A DNA stretch of 35,729 bases, from assembly GCA_023819375.1 (NCBI GenBank), contig JAMWDI010000006.1:1-35729 (forward strand), given 5' to 3'. Both the position numbers and the translations under genes were made by a program. This DNA is from Candidatus Omnitrophota bacterium. GTDB taxonomy: Bacteria; Ratteibacteria; UBA8468; B48-G9; JAFGKM01. Below are positions 1 through 8,013 of this stretch, piece by piece. The number at the start of each line of letters is the position of its first letter. Position 1 is the first letter of the stretch. A model generated the notes under the pieces. It did not search any database. It was not told the origin of the DNA and worked only from the letters and a program-made list of their open reading frames with translations.

Positions 1-1
1 A

Positions 2-127
2 TTGTTGAAAGAAACCCTTGGAGAACATATATATACAAATTTACTTAAAGCAAAAAAAATTGAATGGGATGAATATAGAAAAAGAGTTCATGAATATGAA
101 ATAAAAATGTATTTACCAATTTTATAA
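2..127 (+). CDS. glnA: Glutamine synthetase, C-terminal end (partial)
   Basis: An open frame enters from the left edge and stops with TAA at 125-127. Its last 41 residues include ETLGEHIYTNLLKAKKIEWD and end in EYEIKMYLPIL. This matches the C-terminal helix region of type I glutamine synthetase, where a LGEH...F/Y...K..EWDEYR..V..WE...YL pattern is usual. The enzyme makes glutamine from glutamate, ammonia and ATP. The next gene begins 1 base after the stop and encodes a glutamine amidotransferase subunit of glutamate synthase, so the two form a GS/GOGAT operon. The catalytic and nucleotide-binding parts lie outside the window, so subtype and regulation by adenylylation cannot be judged. The identification rests on a short stretch plus context. 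Confidence 0.82.
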   Translation: MLKETLGEHIYTNLLKAKKIEWDEYRKRVHEYEIKMYLPIL

Positions 128-128
128 A

Positions 129-1220
129 ATGGATGAGAGGTTTTTTCGTGTACCTTCTGGTTGTGGTGTTTGCGGAATTATGTCAAAAAATGGGCAACTT
201 TTTTCTGGAGAAAAGATTGTTAAATCTATGTGTAATATGATTGAGAGAGGAAATGGTCTTGGCTCTGGCTTTGCAGGATATGGAATATATCCTGAATTTC
301 ATGATAATTGGTGTTTTCATGTAATGTATAATTCTAAAAAAAACATTGAGATTGTTGAAAAGTATCTAAAAGAAAGTTTTGATATAATCCACTCAGAGCC
401 AATTCCAACAAAAAATGGAAAAAAGTTTAAATTTGTACCAATTCTTCATAGATACTTTTTAAAAATAAAACAAGAGAAATTCAATAATAAAATGGATGAT
501 TTTTCTGAAGATGACCTTATTGTAAATGCAGTTATGTTTATAAATAGAAATATAGAAGATGCTTTTATTTTCTCTTCTGGAAAAAATATGGGCATATTTA
601 AAGGAGTTGGAAATCCAGATGAAATTGGAGATTTTTATAAAATTTATGAGTATAAAGGATACTTATGGACAGCCCATAATAGATTTCCAACAAATACAGT
701 AGCATGGTGGGGTGGAGCACATCCTTTTGGCATCCTTGATTGGGCAGTTGTTCATAATGGAGAAATTTCAAGTTATGGAATAAATAGGAGATACCTTGAA
801 AATTTTGGTTATTACTGTACACTTTTTACAGATACAGAAGTTATTACATATTTATTTGACTTGCTTCACAGGAAACATAAAATTGATTTTGAAACTATTG
901 GAAAGATTCTTGCATCTCCATTTTGGTTTCAAATTGATAGAATTAAAGATGAAAATTACAAAAATTATTTAAAAATGCTGAGGATTATTTATGGCCCTGC
1001 ACTTATTAATGGACCTTTTGCAATAATAGTTACAAATTCTGAATATATGATTGGTTTGAATGATAGGATAAAATTAAGGCCACTTGTTGCTGGCGAAGAT
1101 GAAAATTTTTATTATTTATCATCAGAGGAAGCAGCAATAAGGATAATAAATAATAATTTAAAGGTATATCAAGTTGATGCAGGAAAACCATTTATATTTA
1201 AAGTAAAATGGCAAAGTTAA
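129..1220 (+). CDS. Glutamate synthase, glutamine amidotransferase (GltB1-type) subunit
   Basis: A 363-residue stand-alone class II (Ntn-hydrolase) glutaminase domain. It corresponds to the N-terminal domain of bacterial GltB and to the separate subunit of archaeal-type glutamate synthase. It should release ammonia from glutamine for transfer to 2-oxoglutarate. The motif SGCGVCGIM lies at residues 10-18. By alignment with the CGI.GI start of the family the nucleophile is most likely Cys12, exposed by removal of an 11-residue propeptide; Cys15 is a less likely alternative. RFPTNT, GAHPFG and VVHNGEIS near residues 184-214 and TDTEV near 235 are further family motifs. The gene starts 1 base after glnA with no clear Shine-Dalgarno, so translational coupling is likely. 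Its 3' end overlaps the next gene by 13 bases. Confidence 0.88.
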   Translation: MDERFFRVPSGCGVCGIMSKNGQLFSGEKIVKSMCNMIERGNGLGSGFAGYGIYPEFHDNWCFHVMYNSKKNIEIVEKYLKESFDIIHSEPIPTKNGKKFKFVPILHRYFLKIKQEKFNNKMDDFSEDDLIVNAVMFINRNIEDAFIFSSGKNMGIFKGVGNPDEIGDFYKIYEYKGYLWTAHNRFPTNTVAWWGGAHPFGILDWAVVHNGEISSYGINRRYLENFGYYCTLFTDTEVITYLFDLLHRKHKIDFETIGKILASPFWFQIDRIKDENYKNYLKMLRIIYGPALINGPFAIIVTNSEYMIGLNDRIKLRPLVAGEDENFYYLSSEEAAIRIINNNLKVYQVDAGKPFIFKVKWQS

Positions 1221-2728
1221 AGAGAATAAAGGAATTTATTGTTGAAAGAGATAATGAAAAATGTATTCAATGTCAAGCGTGTGTTCGTATGTGTTCCAAT
1301 GATGTCCATATTTATGATTCAGAGGGAAATGTAGTAAAAAGTGATAGTTCTAAATGTGTTGGATGCCATTTTTGTGAAAATATATGTCCAACAGAAGCAA
1401 TAGTGATAAAAAGAAGTTTTTATGAAATAAGAAAGAATTACCATTGGGAAAAGGAATATGTTATAGATATTCAAAAACAAGCAGAAGCAGGTGGTGTAAT
1501 TTTAACAGGAATGGGATGTGATAAAAGGTATAAAAATTACTTTGACCATATTTTGCTAAATGCTTCTCAAGTGACAAATCCCTCAATTGATCCATTAAGA
1601 GAACCAATGGAATTAAAGACTTTTATAGGAAGAAAACCTGATAGAATTGAATATAAGGTTGAAAATGGAAAGGTGAGTTTGAAAACAAAAATTCCACCAT
1701 TGCTTGAACTTGAAACACCAATTATGTTTTCTGCAATGAGTTTTGGTTCAATATCTTTAAATGCTATAAAATCAATCGCAAAAGCCGCATGTGAGTTTGG
1801 AACTTATTGGAATACAGGAGAAGGAGGATTACCTGAAGAATTATATCCGTATGCAGATAGATGTATTGTTCAGGTTGCAAGTGGAAGATTTGGTGTAAAT
1901 ATTGAATATTTTGAAAAAGCAAGTGCAATTGAAATAAAAATAGGGCAGGGTGCTAAACCAGGGATAGGAGGCCATTTGCCTGGAGAAAAAGTTACAGAAG
2001 AAATAAGTAAAACAAGAATGATACCCGAAGGAACCGATGCTATATCTCCTGCACCTCATCATGATATTTACTCAATTGAAGATTTAAAACAGTTAATATA
2101 TGCTTTAAAAGAAGCAACAGAATACAAGAAACCTGTTGGTGTTAAAATTGCTGCTGTTCATAATGTCGCTCCAATTGCTTGTGGAATAGTTAGAGCAGGA
2201 GCAGATTTTGTAGTAATTGATGGAATAAGAGGTGGGACTGGAGCAGCACCAAAAATAATAAGAGATAATGTTGGTATTCCTATTGAAATAGCAATTGCAG
2301 TTGTTGATCAAAGATTGAGGGAAGAAGGAATAAGAAATTGTGCCTCTATAATCGCAGCGGGTGGTTTTAGAAAGAGTTCAGATGTAATAAAGGCAATTGC
2401 TCTTGGCGCAGATGCTGTTTATATTGGAACTGCTGCATTAATTGCTCTTGGTTGCCATTTGTGTCAAAAATGTTATACAGGAAAATGTAATTGGGGAATA
2501 GCAACACAGGATCCATATCTAACAAAGAGATTAAATCCAGAAATAGGTGCCAGAAGGCTTTATAACCTTTTAAGAGCGTGGTCTCTTGAGATAAAAGAGA
2601 TGCTTGGCGGAATGGGAATAAATGCAATTGAATCCTTAAGAGGAAATAGAGAACAATTGAGAGGCATTGAATTAAATGAAATAGAACTAAAATTACTTGG
2701 GATTAAACATATAGGTGAAGCATGGTAA
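1208..2728 (+). CDS. Glutamate synthase, Fe-S and FMN-binding synthase subunit (GltB2-type)
   Basis: A 506-residue central synthase subunit. Residues 19-60 hold two [4Fe-4S] ferredoxin motifs (C19-C22-C25-C29 and C50-C53-C56-C60-P). The rest is the FMN-binding (beta/alpha)8 glutamate synthase domain, with GQGAKPGIGGHLPG, SPAPHHDIYSIEDL and GGTGAAP. Cys416, Cys422 and Cys427 have the C-x5-C-x4-C spacing of the [3Fe-4S] site of GltB; an extra Cys419 lies inside it. It condenses 2-oxoglutarate with ammonia and reduces the product to glutamate, fed by electrons from its own ferredoxin clusters. It overlaps the amidotransferase gene by 13 bases and the following ferredoxin gene by 7, so all are probably translated together. 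This arrangement is typical of archaea and anaerobic bacteria. The electron donor, reduced ferredoxin or NAD(P)H through the flavoprotein at 3176, is not settled by sequence. Confidence 0.93.
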   Translation: MAKLKRIKEFIVERDNEKCIQCQACVRMCSNDVHIYDSEGNVVKSDSSKCVGCHFCENICPTEAIVIKRSFYEIRKNYHWEKEYVIDIQKQAEAGGVILTGMGCDKRYKNYFDHILLNASQVTNPSIDPLREPMELKTFIGRKPDRIEYKVENGKVSLKTKIPPLLELETPIMFSAMSFGSISLNAIKSIAKAACEFGTYWNTGEGGLPEELYPYADRCIVQVASGRFGVNIEYFEKASAIEIKIGQGAKPGIGGHLPGEKVTEEISKTRMIPEGTDAISPAPHHDIYSIEDLKQLIYALKEATEYKKPVGVKIAAVHNVAPIACGIVRAGADFVVIDGIRGGTGAAPKIIRDNVGIPIEIAIAVVDQRLREEGIRNCASIIAAGGFRKSSDVIKAIALGADAVYIGTAALIALGCHLCQKCYTGKCNWGIATQDPYLTKRLNPEIGARRLYNLLRAWSLEIKEMLGGMGINAIESLRGNREQLRGIELNEIELKLLGIKHIGEAW

Positions 2729-3186
2729 GGAGAATTTTGATAAGAGAAGAATATTGTATGGGATGTAGATTGTGTGAAATTTTTTGTATAACTGAACATT
2801 CAAAAACAAAAGATATAATAAAAACATTCAAGGGAAGTGAACCAAAACCTATATCAGGAATATATTTTGAAGAAATTGACTATATTTCGTTTGCTATACA
2901 ATGTAGACATTGTGAAGATGCACCATGTGTTGAAAGTTGTTTGACTGGAGCAATGTATAGAGACGAAAAAACAGGTGCAGTTTTACATAAGAAAGAAAAA
3001 TGTATTGGTTGTTGGATGTGTGTTATGGTATGTCCTTTAGGTGTTATCAAAATTGATTTAGAGAATAAAAAAGTTGCTTCAAAATGTGACTTATGTATAG
3101 AAAGTGGGTTTCCTGCATGTGTTAAAAATTGTCCAAATGAAGCAATAATCCTTGTCAACGAGAAAGGAGAAAGGATTGAAGAATAA
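2722..3186 (+). CDS. Four-cluster [4Fe-4S] ferredoxin-type electron transfer subunit
   Basis: A 154-residue protein with sixteen cysteines in four groups: CMGCRLCEIFC near residues 12-22, CRHCEDAPCVESC, CIGCWMCVMVCP, and CDLCIESGFPACVKNCP. This is the HycB/CooF/DMSO-reductase-subunit-B type of polyferredoxin. It has no signal peptide, so it should act in the cytoplasm. Its place between the FMN synthase subunit and a flavoprotein suggests that it carries electrons between them. An AGGTGA Shine-Dalgarno (2713-2718) precedes the ATG at 2722, which lies inside the end of the upstream gene. The next gene begins inside this one. The subunit is not part of the classical GltBD enzyme, so its precise partner is an inference from gene order. 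Confidence 0.87.
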   Translation: MVRRILIREEYCMGCRLCEIFCITEHSKTKDIIKTFKGSEPKPISGIYFEEIDYISFAIQCRHCEDAPCVESCLTGAMYRDEKTGAVLHKKEKCIGCWMCVMVCPLGVIKIDLENKKVASKCDLCIESGFPACVKNCPNEAIILVNEKGERIEE

Positions 3187-4468
3187 GAGATATATAATTG
3201 TTGGAAATTCAATTGCAGGTGTTAGTTGTATAGAAGGAATAAGAAAAATTGATAAAAATGGAGAAATTTGTGTATTTTCTGATGAGGAATATTTTAATTA
3301 TTCAAGACCACTAATTTCCTATTATTTAGCAGGTAGTCTTAAAGAAAATCAATTGAACTTTAAAGATAAGCAGTTTTATAAGAGTAATAAAGTGAAGTTA
3401 TTTTTAAATACAAAATGTGAAAAAATTGATTTTAAAAGAAAAATTTTGTATACAAAATCTGGAAACTTTGAATTTGACTATTTATTTCTGGGAACAGGTG
3501 GGAAACCTATAATTCCAAAAATAAAAGGAATTGAAAATGTTAAAGAAGGAATATTTACATTTATGAAATTAAAAGATGTGAAAAAATTAAAAAAATATAT
3601 AGAGAAAGAAAAGAAGGTTAAGAATGTAACAATTCTTGGAGGGGGATTAATAGGGCTTAAATGCGCAGAAGGCCTTTTGGGTAGAAATATCCCTTTGGTG
3701 ATTGTAGAACTTGCTGATAGACTTCTTCCAAATACCTTTGATTTTATAGCATCTGAAATAATAGAAAATAAACTTAAAGAAAAAAATTGTGAAATAATTA
3801 AAAAAAATACAATAGAAAAAATTATTAGCAAAGATGGAATATTAAAAGAAGTAATATTGAAAGATGGTAAAAAGATAAAAACAGATATTTTGATAATAGC
3901 GGTTGGAGTATATCCTAATACAGAACTCATAGAGGGAACAGAGATAGAGAAAAATAAGGGTATAATAGTTGATGAGTTTATGAGAACAAATATTAATTTT
4001 GTTTTTGCAGGTGGAGATGTATGTGAATCAAAAGAATTTGATAATAATAGGTCTGTTATTGCAATATGGCCAAGAGCAAGTAGACAGGGTAAAATAGCAG
4101 GAATTAATATGGCAGGTGGAGAAAAGAAATATGAAGGAATGTTTTTAATGAATTCTGTTGAGTTAATAGGAATTCCAACAATATCTTTTGGTATAACGAA
4201 CCCTGAAAATGAAAAAGAATATGAGATATTGAAAAAGATTGATTATGAAAAGAAAATATATAAAAAAATTGTAATTAAAGAAAATAAAATTGTCGGTGGA
4301 ATTTTTCTTAGAGATATTGAAAGAGCAGGAATAATAATAGGTTTAACCAAAAATAAAGTTGATGTCCAAGTTATTAAAAAATCTTTAATTAATGATAAAT
4401 TTGGGCTACTTTATCTTCCAGAGAATTATAGAAAACATATTGTAAAAGGAGAGGGAATTGAAGTATGA
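3176..4468 (+). CDS. FAD/NAD(P)-dependent oxidoreductase of the glutamate synthase operon
   Basis: About 430 residues of the pyridine nucleotide-disulfide oxidoreductase fold (NADH oxidase / rubredoxin reductase / nitrite reductase-like). An FAD-binding Rossmann motif, YIIVGNSIAGVSC, is right at the N-terminus. An NAD(P)-binding GGGLIG motif lies mid-protein, and the second FAD motif TNINFVFAGGDV near residue 275. I chose the TTG at 3176 because AAAGGAG (3164-3169) precedes it at good spacing. A TTG at 3152 would add eight residues without a comparable ribosome site. The gene overlaps the ferredoxin gene upstream and shares ATGA (4465-4468) with the next one. It probably passes NAD(P)H electrons to the synthase through the ferredoxin, replacing the small GltD subunit. 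This role is inferred from context; the family itself is broad. Confidence 0.85.
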   Translation: MKNKRYIIVGNSIAGVSCIEGIRKIDKNGEICVFSDEEYFNYSRPLISYYLAGSLKENQLNFKDKQFYKSNKVKLFLNTKCEKIDFKRKILYTKSGNFEFDYLFLGTGGKPIIPKIKGIENVKEGIFTFMKLKDVKKLKKYIEKEKKVKNVTILGGGLIGLKCAEGLLGRNIPLVIVELADRLLPNTFDFIASEIIENKLKEKNCEIIKKNTIEKIISKDGILKEVILKDGKKIKTDILIIAVGVYPNTELIEGTEIEKNKGIIVDEFMRTNINFVFAGGDVCESKEFDNNRSVIAIWPRASRQGKIAGINMAGGEKKYEGMFLMNSVELIGIPTISFGITNPENEKEYEILKKIDYEKKIYKKIVIKENKIVGGIFLRDIERAGIIIGLTKNKVDVQVIKKSLINDKFGLLYLPENYRKHIVKGEGIEV

Positions 4469-5202
4469 ATGAAATAAAAATAGATGCCTATAGTTTACAT
4501 TACAAGGTTTTAAATGAAAAAATAAGAGAATTGGTAAAAAGTGGTTATAAAAAAATTTATATTGAAAATGTACTTGGACAAAGGTATATCGCTGCTGGAC
4601 TGAAAGAAAAAGGAGTTGAAATTTATATAGATGGTATCCCTGGTAATGACCTTGCTTGTTTTATGGATGGAGCCAAAATTTTTGTAAATGGCAATTGTCA
4701 AGATGGAGTTGGAAATACAATGAATTCAGGAGAAATAATAATAAATGGAAATACAGGTGATATAACAGGTCATTCAATGAGGGGTGGGGAAATTTATATA
4801 AAAGGAAACGTTGGATATAGGGTTGGAATACATATGAAAGCGTATAAAAATTTATATCCAGTTATAGTCATTGGTGGAACTGCAGGGGATTTTCTTGGAG
4901 AATATATGGCAGGTGGTTTAATTATAATTTTAAATTTAGAAAAGAAAGATAAAGTTGTTGGCCACCTTATAGGAACAGGTATGCATGGAGGAGAGATTTT
5001 TATAAGAGGAAAAGTTGGTGATACTATAGGAAAAGAGGTTAAAATATTTAAAGCAGAAAAAGATGAAATTAGAAGAATAAAAAAATACATTGAAAAATTT
5101 TGCAATTATTTTAACAATGAATTAGAAAAAATTATCTCAGATGAATTTATAAAATTGATACCTATTTCAAAGAGACCTTATGGTAAAATATATATTTATT
5201 AG
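4465..5202 (+). CDS. Glutamate synthase GXGXG-domain subunit (GltB3-type)
   Basis: A 245-residue protein with the right-handed beta-helix domain found at the C-terminus of bacterial GltB, in FwdC and in FmdC. The repeating glycine pattern is clear between residues about 65 and 180: FVNGNCQDGVGNTMNSGEI, IINGNTGDITGHSMRGGEI, YIKGNVGYRVGIHMK, IVIGGTAGDFLGEYMAGG. In GltB this domain is structural and helps hold the ammonia channel. It starts inside the stop of the oxidoreductase gene (ATGA overlap), so the two are translationally coupled. With the genes upstream it completes a glutamate synthase in which every domain is a separate polypeptide. The final 60 residues are lysine-rich and match no motif I recognise. 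Confidence 0.87.
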   Translation: MNEIKIDAYSLHYKVLNEKIRELVKSGYKKIYIENVLGQRYIAAGLKEKGVEIYIDGIPGNDLACFMDGAKIFVNGNCQDGVGNTMNSGEIIINGNTGDITGHSMRGGEIYIKGNVGYRVGIHMKAYKNLYPVIVIGGTAGDFLGEYMAGGLIIILNLEKKDKVVGHLIGTGMHGGEIFIRGKVGDTIGKEVKIFKAEKDEIRRIKKYIEKFCNYFNNELEKIISDEFIKLIPISKRPYGKIYIY

Positions 5203-5227
5203 GCATTAAAATTTTAAAAATATAAAA

Positions 5228-6262
5228 ATGAAAGTAGCATATTTGGTTGAGAAAAAAAAGATTGTTTTTGAGGAGATAAAAAAACCTGAAATAAGAGATA
5301 AAAACGATGTTCTTGTACGAATAAAATGTGTTGGAATATGTGGTTCAGATGTTCATTATTATATTGAAGGAAAGATTGGGGATCAGATAGTAAAAGATAA
5401 GATTATTCTTGGCCATGAGGCAAGTGGAGAAGTTGTTGAAGTTGGAAAAAATGTAAGAAATTTAAAAGAGGGAGACAAAGTGGCTATAGAACCAGGTATA
5501 AGTTGTGGAGAATGTGAACAATGTATAAAAGGGAAACCAAATTTATGTCCTAATGTAAAATTTCTTGGAACGCCACCTATTGATGGTGCTTTTAGGGAAT
5601 ATATTGTGATGCCAGAGAAAAATCTTATAAAAATACCTGAAGGACTTGATTATGAAGATGGGGCTCTTTCTGAACCTCTTGCAATTGGTATTTATTCAGT
5701 GAAACTAAGTAAAATTGAAACAGGTGACGATGTTGCAATTTTAGGAGTTGGGCCTATTGGCTTATCTATTTTATTTACGTGTAGAGAAACAGGAGTAAAT
5801 AGAATTTTTGTATCAGATTTGATAGAAGATAGATTAAATTTTGCCAAAAAAATTGGTGCAGATTTTTTAATCAATGCAAATAAAGATAATATTGTTGAGA
5901 TTGTGAAAAATTTCACAAAGGGTAGGGGGGTTGATGTATCGTTTGAATCTGCGGGAAAAAAAGAAACGTTTAGACAAGTAATTTATACTACAAAAATAGG
6001 GGGGAAATGTATTCTTGTCGGTATTCCTTCTGAAGATACAGTTGAATTTGATGTTCACGTTATGAGGAGGAAAGAATTACAACTCATTAATGTAAGAAGA
6101 AGTAGTTTTTGTACAGAAATTGCTTTGAATATGTTAAAAAGGTCAAAATTACCTTTTAAAGAGATAATTACTCATAGATATCCTTTTGAAAAACTGGAAG
6201 ATGCTTTAAATCTTGTTTCTGAGTATAAAGATGGTGTTATAAAGTGTGTTGTTAATCTTTAA
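5228..6262 (+). CDS. Zinc-dependent medium-chain dehydrogenase, sorbitol/polyol dehydrogenase-like
   Basis: A 344-residue medium-chain dehydrogenase/reductase. The catalytic zinc ligands are Cys38 (CGSDVHYY) and His63-Glu64 (GHEASGEVVEVG). A structural zinc site is formed by Cys93, Cys96, Cys99 and Cys107. The Rossmann motif is GVGPIG near residue 174, followed by an acidic residue after the second strand (VSDLIEDR), which favours NAD over NADP. CGSDVHYY and the general layout resemble sorbitol, xylitol and L-iditol dehydrogenases, so a sugar alcohol or related polyol is the likely substrate. I cannot name it. The gene lies 25 bases after the glutamate synthase operon in the same direction and may be co-transcribed. 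No functional link with nitrogen assimilation is visible. Confidence 0.86.
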   Translation: MKVAYLVEKKKIVFEEIKKPEIRDKNDVLVRIKCVGICGSDVHYYIEGKIGDQIVKDKIILGHEASGEVVEVGKNVRNLKEGDKVAIEPGISCGECEQCIKGKPNLCPNVKFLGTPPIDGAFREYIVMPEKNLIKIPEGLDYEDGALSEPLAIGIYSVKLSKIETGDDVAILGVGPIGLSILFTCRETGVNRIFVSDLIEDRLNFAKKIGADFLINANKDNIVEIVKNFTKGRGVDVSFESAGKKETFRQVIYTTKIGGKCILVGIPSEDTVEFDVHVMRRKELQLINVRRSSFCTEIALNMLKRSKLPFKEIITHRYPFEKLEDALNLVSEYKDGVIKCVVNL

Positions 6263-6293
6263 ATGAGATTATCAAAAAGGTAAAAAAGAGGTA

Positions 6294-7220
6294 ATGATGA
6301 AAAATAAAATCTTTAAATTAATACTTTATATTACATTTTTACACTTTTTTCTATATGCACAGGATATCCCTGGAAGTAAAGATCACCCAATAATCTCAAG
6401 ATATCCTGACTCTTATATATATTATTATGACCAAAAAGAGTTTGACGAATTTGAAATTTTATTTGGTCCAGTAAAGATATATCAAGGGGAAGACTATGTT
6501 AAACGTGCGAAAAAGGAAAAGATTGAGGGAAAAGTTACCAAGATAGGATATGAGGCTCCTAAAAATAGAAGTGTGTTTGAAGTTTTTAAGAACTATGAAG
6601 AAGCGCTCAAAAAAGCAAATTTTAATATACTTTATATAGCAAATGGGAAAGACCTTTCCATCTCTGATTTTCTTTCTACTTATTTTCCACTTCGTCCTGG
6701 ATGGAGCGAGGGTAAAAGCTTTTACTTATCTGCAAAAGATAAAACAGGTAATGTTATAATTTCAGTATGTGTGATGCCTGGGTGGGGTGGTCCAGTTATA
6801 CTTTTAGGGATTGTTGAGAAAAAGGAAATGGAAATTGAACTCATTACAGCAAAAGATATATATGAAAAGTTAAAAACCGAGGGTCATATAGCAATTTATG
6901 GAATATATTTTGATTTTGATAAAGCAGATATAAAACCTGAATCAGAACCAACTTTAAAAGAGATAGCAAGATTTTTGAGAGAAAATCCAGAGATAAGAGT
7001 TTATATAGTGGGACACACAGATAATGTTGGCAAACTTGATTATAATATGGAATTATCAAGGAAAAGGGCAGAAAATGTTGTTAAAGAACTTGTAAATAAA
7101 TATGGTATTTCAAAAGAGAGATTAAAAGCATTTGGAGTTGGTCCACTTGCACCTGTTTCTTCAAATGATACAGAAGAAGGAAGGGCAAAAAATAGAAGAG
7201 TTGAAATAGTTAAAGAATAA
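6294..7220 (+). CDS. OmpA-family envelope protein with N-terminal DUF4892-like region
   Basis: A 308-residue exported protein. Residues 1-22 form a signal peptide (lysines, then a hydrophobic stretch ending FFLYA, probable cleavage before QDIPG). Residues 23-175 include DIPGSKDHPIISRYPDSYI, reminiscent of the DUF4892 region found with OmpA domains in some Gram-negatives; this part is less certain. Residues 203-306 are an OmpA-like peptidoglycan-binding domain: YFDFDKADIKP, then VGHTDNVG at 239-246 and NRRVEIV at the end. The protein should anchor the outer envelope to peptidoglycan, which suggests a diderm cell. Two in-frame ATGs lie at 6294 and 6297; the purine-rich AAAGAGGT just upstream fits the second slightly better. 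Confidence 0.86.
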   Translation: MMKNKIFKLILYITFLHFFLYAQDIPGSKDHPIISRYPDSYIYYYDQKEFDEFEILFGPVKIYQGEDYVKRAKKEKIEGKVTKIGYEAPKNRSVFEVFKNYEEALKKANFNILYIANGKDLSISDFLSTYFPLRPGWSEGKSFYLSAKDKTGNVIISVCVMPGWGGPVILLGIVEKKEMEIELITAKDIYEKLKTEGHIAIYGIYFDFDKADIKPESEPTLKEIARFLRENPEIRVYIVGHTDNVGKLDYNMELSRKRAENVVKELVNKYGISKERLKAFGVGPLAPVSSNDTEEGRAKNRRVEIVKE

Positions 7221-7244
7221 TAACTTTGAACCCCTGTCATCCAT

Positions 7245-7282
7245 TTGTAATTTAATGTAAAAATATGATAAAATTTAAAATA
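7245..7282 (+). promoter_or_regulatory. Probable promoter of pdxJ giving a leaderless transcript
   Basis: TTGTAA (7245-7250) is followed after 18 bases by TAAAAT (7269-7274), which is preceded by TGA to form an extended -10. Transcription would start about 7 bases further on, at or next to the pdxJ ATG at 7282. There is no Shine-Dalgarno before that ATG, which agrees with a leaderless message. The boxes are seen directly; activity and start point are inferred. Confidence 0.4.
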
Positions 7283-8013
7283 TGAAATTAGGAGTTAATG
7301 TTGACCATATAGCAACTTTGAGACAAGCCAGAAGAGGGAAATATCCAGACCCTGTTGAAGGTGCAATTCTTGCTGAACTTGCTGGGTGTGATTCTATTGT
7401 TTGTCACTTGAGAGAAGATAGGAGGCATATACAGGAAAAGGATGTTTATTTGTTAAGAAAAGTAGTAAAGACAAAATTTAATCTTGAAATGGCTCTTAAT
7501 GAAGATATTATAAAGATTGCTCTTGATGTAAAGCCCGATCAAGTAACTATTGTTCCTGAAAGAAGAGAAGAATTAACTACAGAAGGTGGGCTTGATGTAA
7601 TAAAATTTTCTGAAAAAATAAAAGAAAATATAAAAAGATTCCAAGAAAATGGGATAAAGGTAAGTTTGTTTATTGAGCCAGATTTAAATCAAATAGAGGA
7701 GAGTAAAAAAATAGGGGCTGATTATATAGAGATTCACACAGGAAGATATGCAGAAGCAGAAAATGAATCAGAAATGTATGAAGAGTTAAATAAAATTATT
7801 AAGGCGGTTGAATATGCAGTCTCAATTGGACTTGGAGTTAATGCAGGCCATGGTCTTAATTATAAAAATGTAGGTAAAATTTGTAAAATAAAAGGGATAG
7901 AAGAGTTGAATATAGGTTATAGTATAATATGCAGATCTATCTATGTGGGGATTTATCAAGCAGTGAAAGAAATGAAAGAAATTATAGAGAAGAATGAGAA
8001 AGAAAATAATTGA
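7282..8013 (+). CDS. pdxJ: Pyridoxine 5'-phosphate synthase
   Basis: A 243-residue TIM-barrel enzyme of normal family length. It condenses 1-deoxy-D-xylulose 5-phosphate with 3-amino-2-oxopropyl phosphate to give pyridoxine 5'-phosphate, in the DXP-dependent vitamin B6 pathway. Diagnostic segments are KLGVNVDHIATLRQARRG at residues 2-19, the phosphate and substrate region CHLREDRRHI at 41-50 with His42, NLEMALN around Glu69, VTIVPERREE, and VNAGHGLNY with a conserved His. The pathway is bacterial, which argues against an archaeal source for the window. The ATG is preceded by no Shine-Dalgarno but by a promoter-like sequence. The 3' end overlaps the next gene by 20 bases. The other pdx genes are not in the window. 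Confidence 0.96.
   Translation: MKLGVNVDHIATLRQARRGKYPDPVEGAILAELAGCDSIVCHLREDRRHIQEKDVYLLRKVVKTKFNLEMALNEDIIKIALDVKPDQVTIVPERREELTTEGGLDVIKFSEKIKENIKRFQENGIKVSLFIEPDLNQIEESKKIGADYIEIHTGRYAEAENESEMYEELNKIIKAVEYAVSIGLGVNAGHGLNYKNVGKICKIKGIEELNIGYSIICRSIYVGIYQAVKEMKEIIEKNEKENN

Noticed and set aside
3152-3175. Upstream TTG start for the FAD/NAD oxidoreductase
   Set aside because: The TTG at 3176 has the better ribosome site and places the FAD-binding motif at the N-terminus.
1-5202. Archaeal origin because of the split glutamate synthase
   Set aside because: The same strand continues into pdxJ and an OmpA-family gene, and tatC, bL21, truB, valS of bacterial type and sigma-70-like promoters occur nearby. 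The split form is also known from bacteria.
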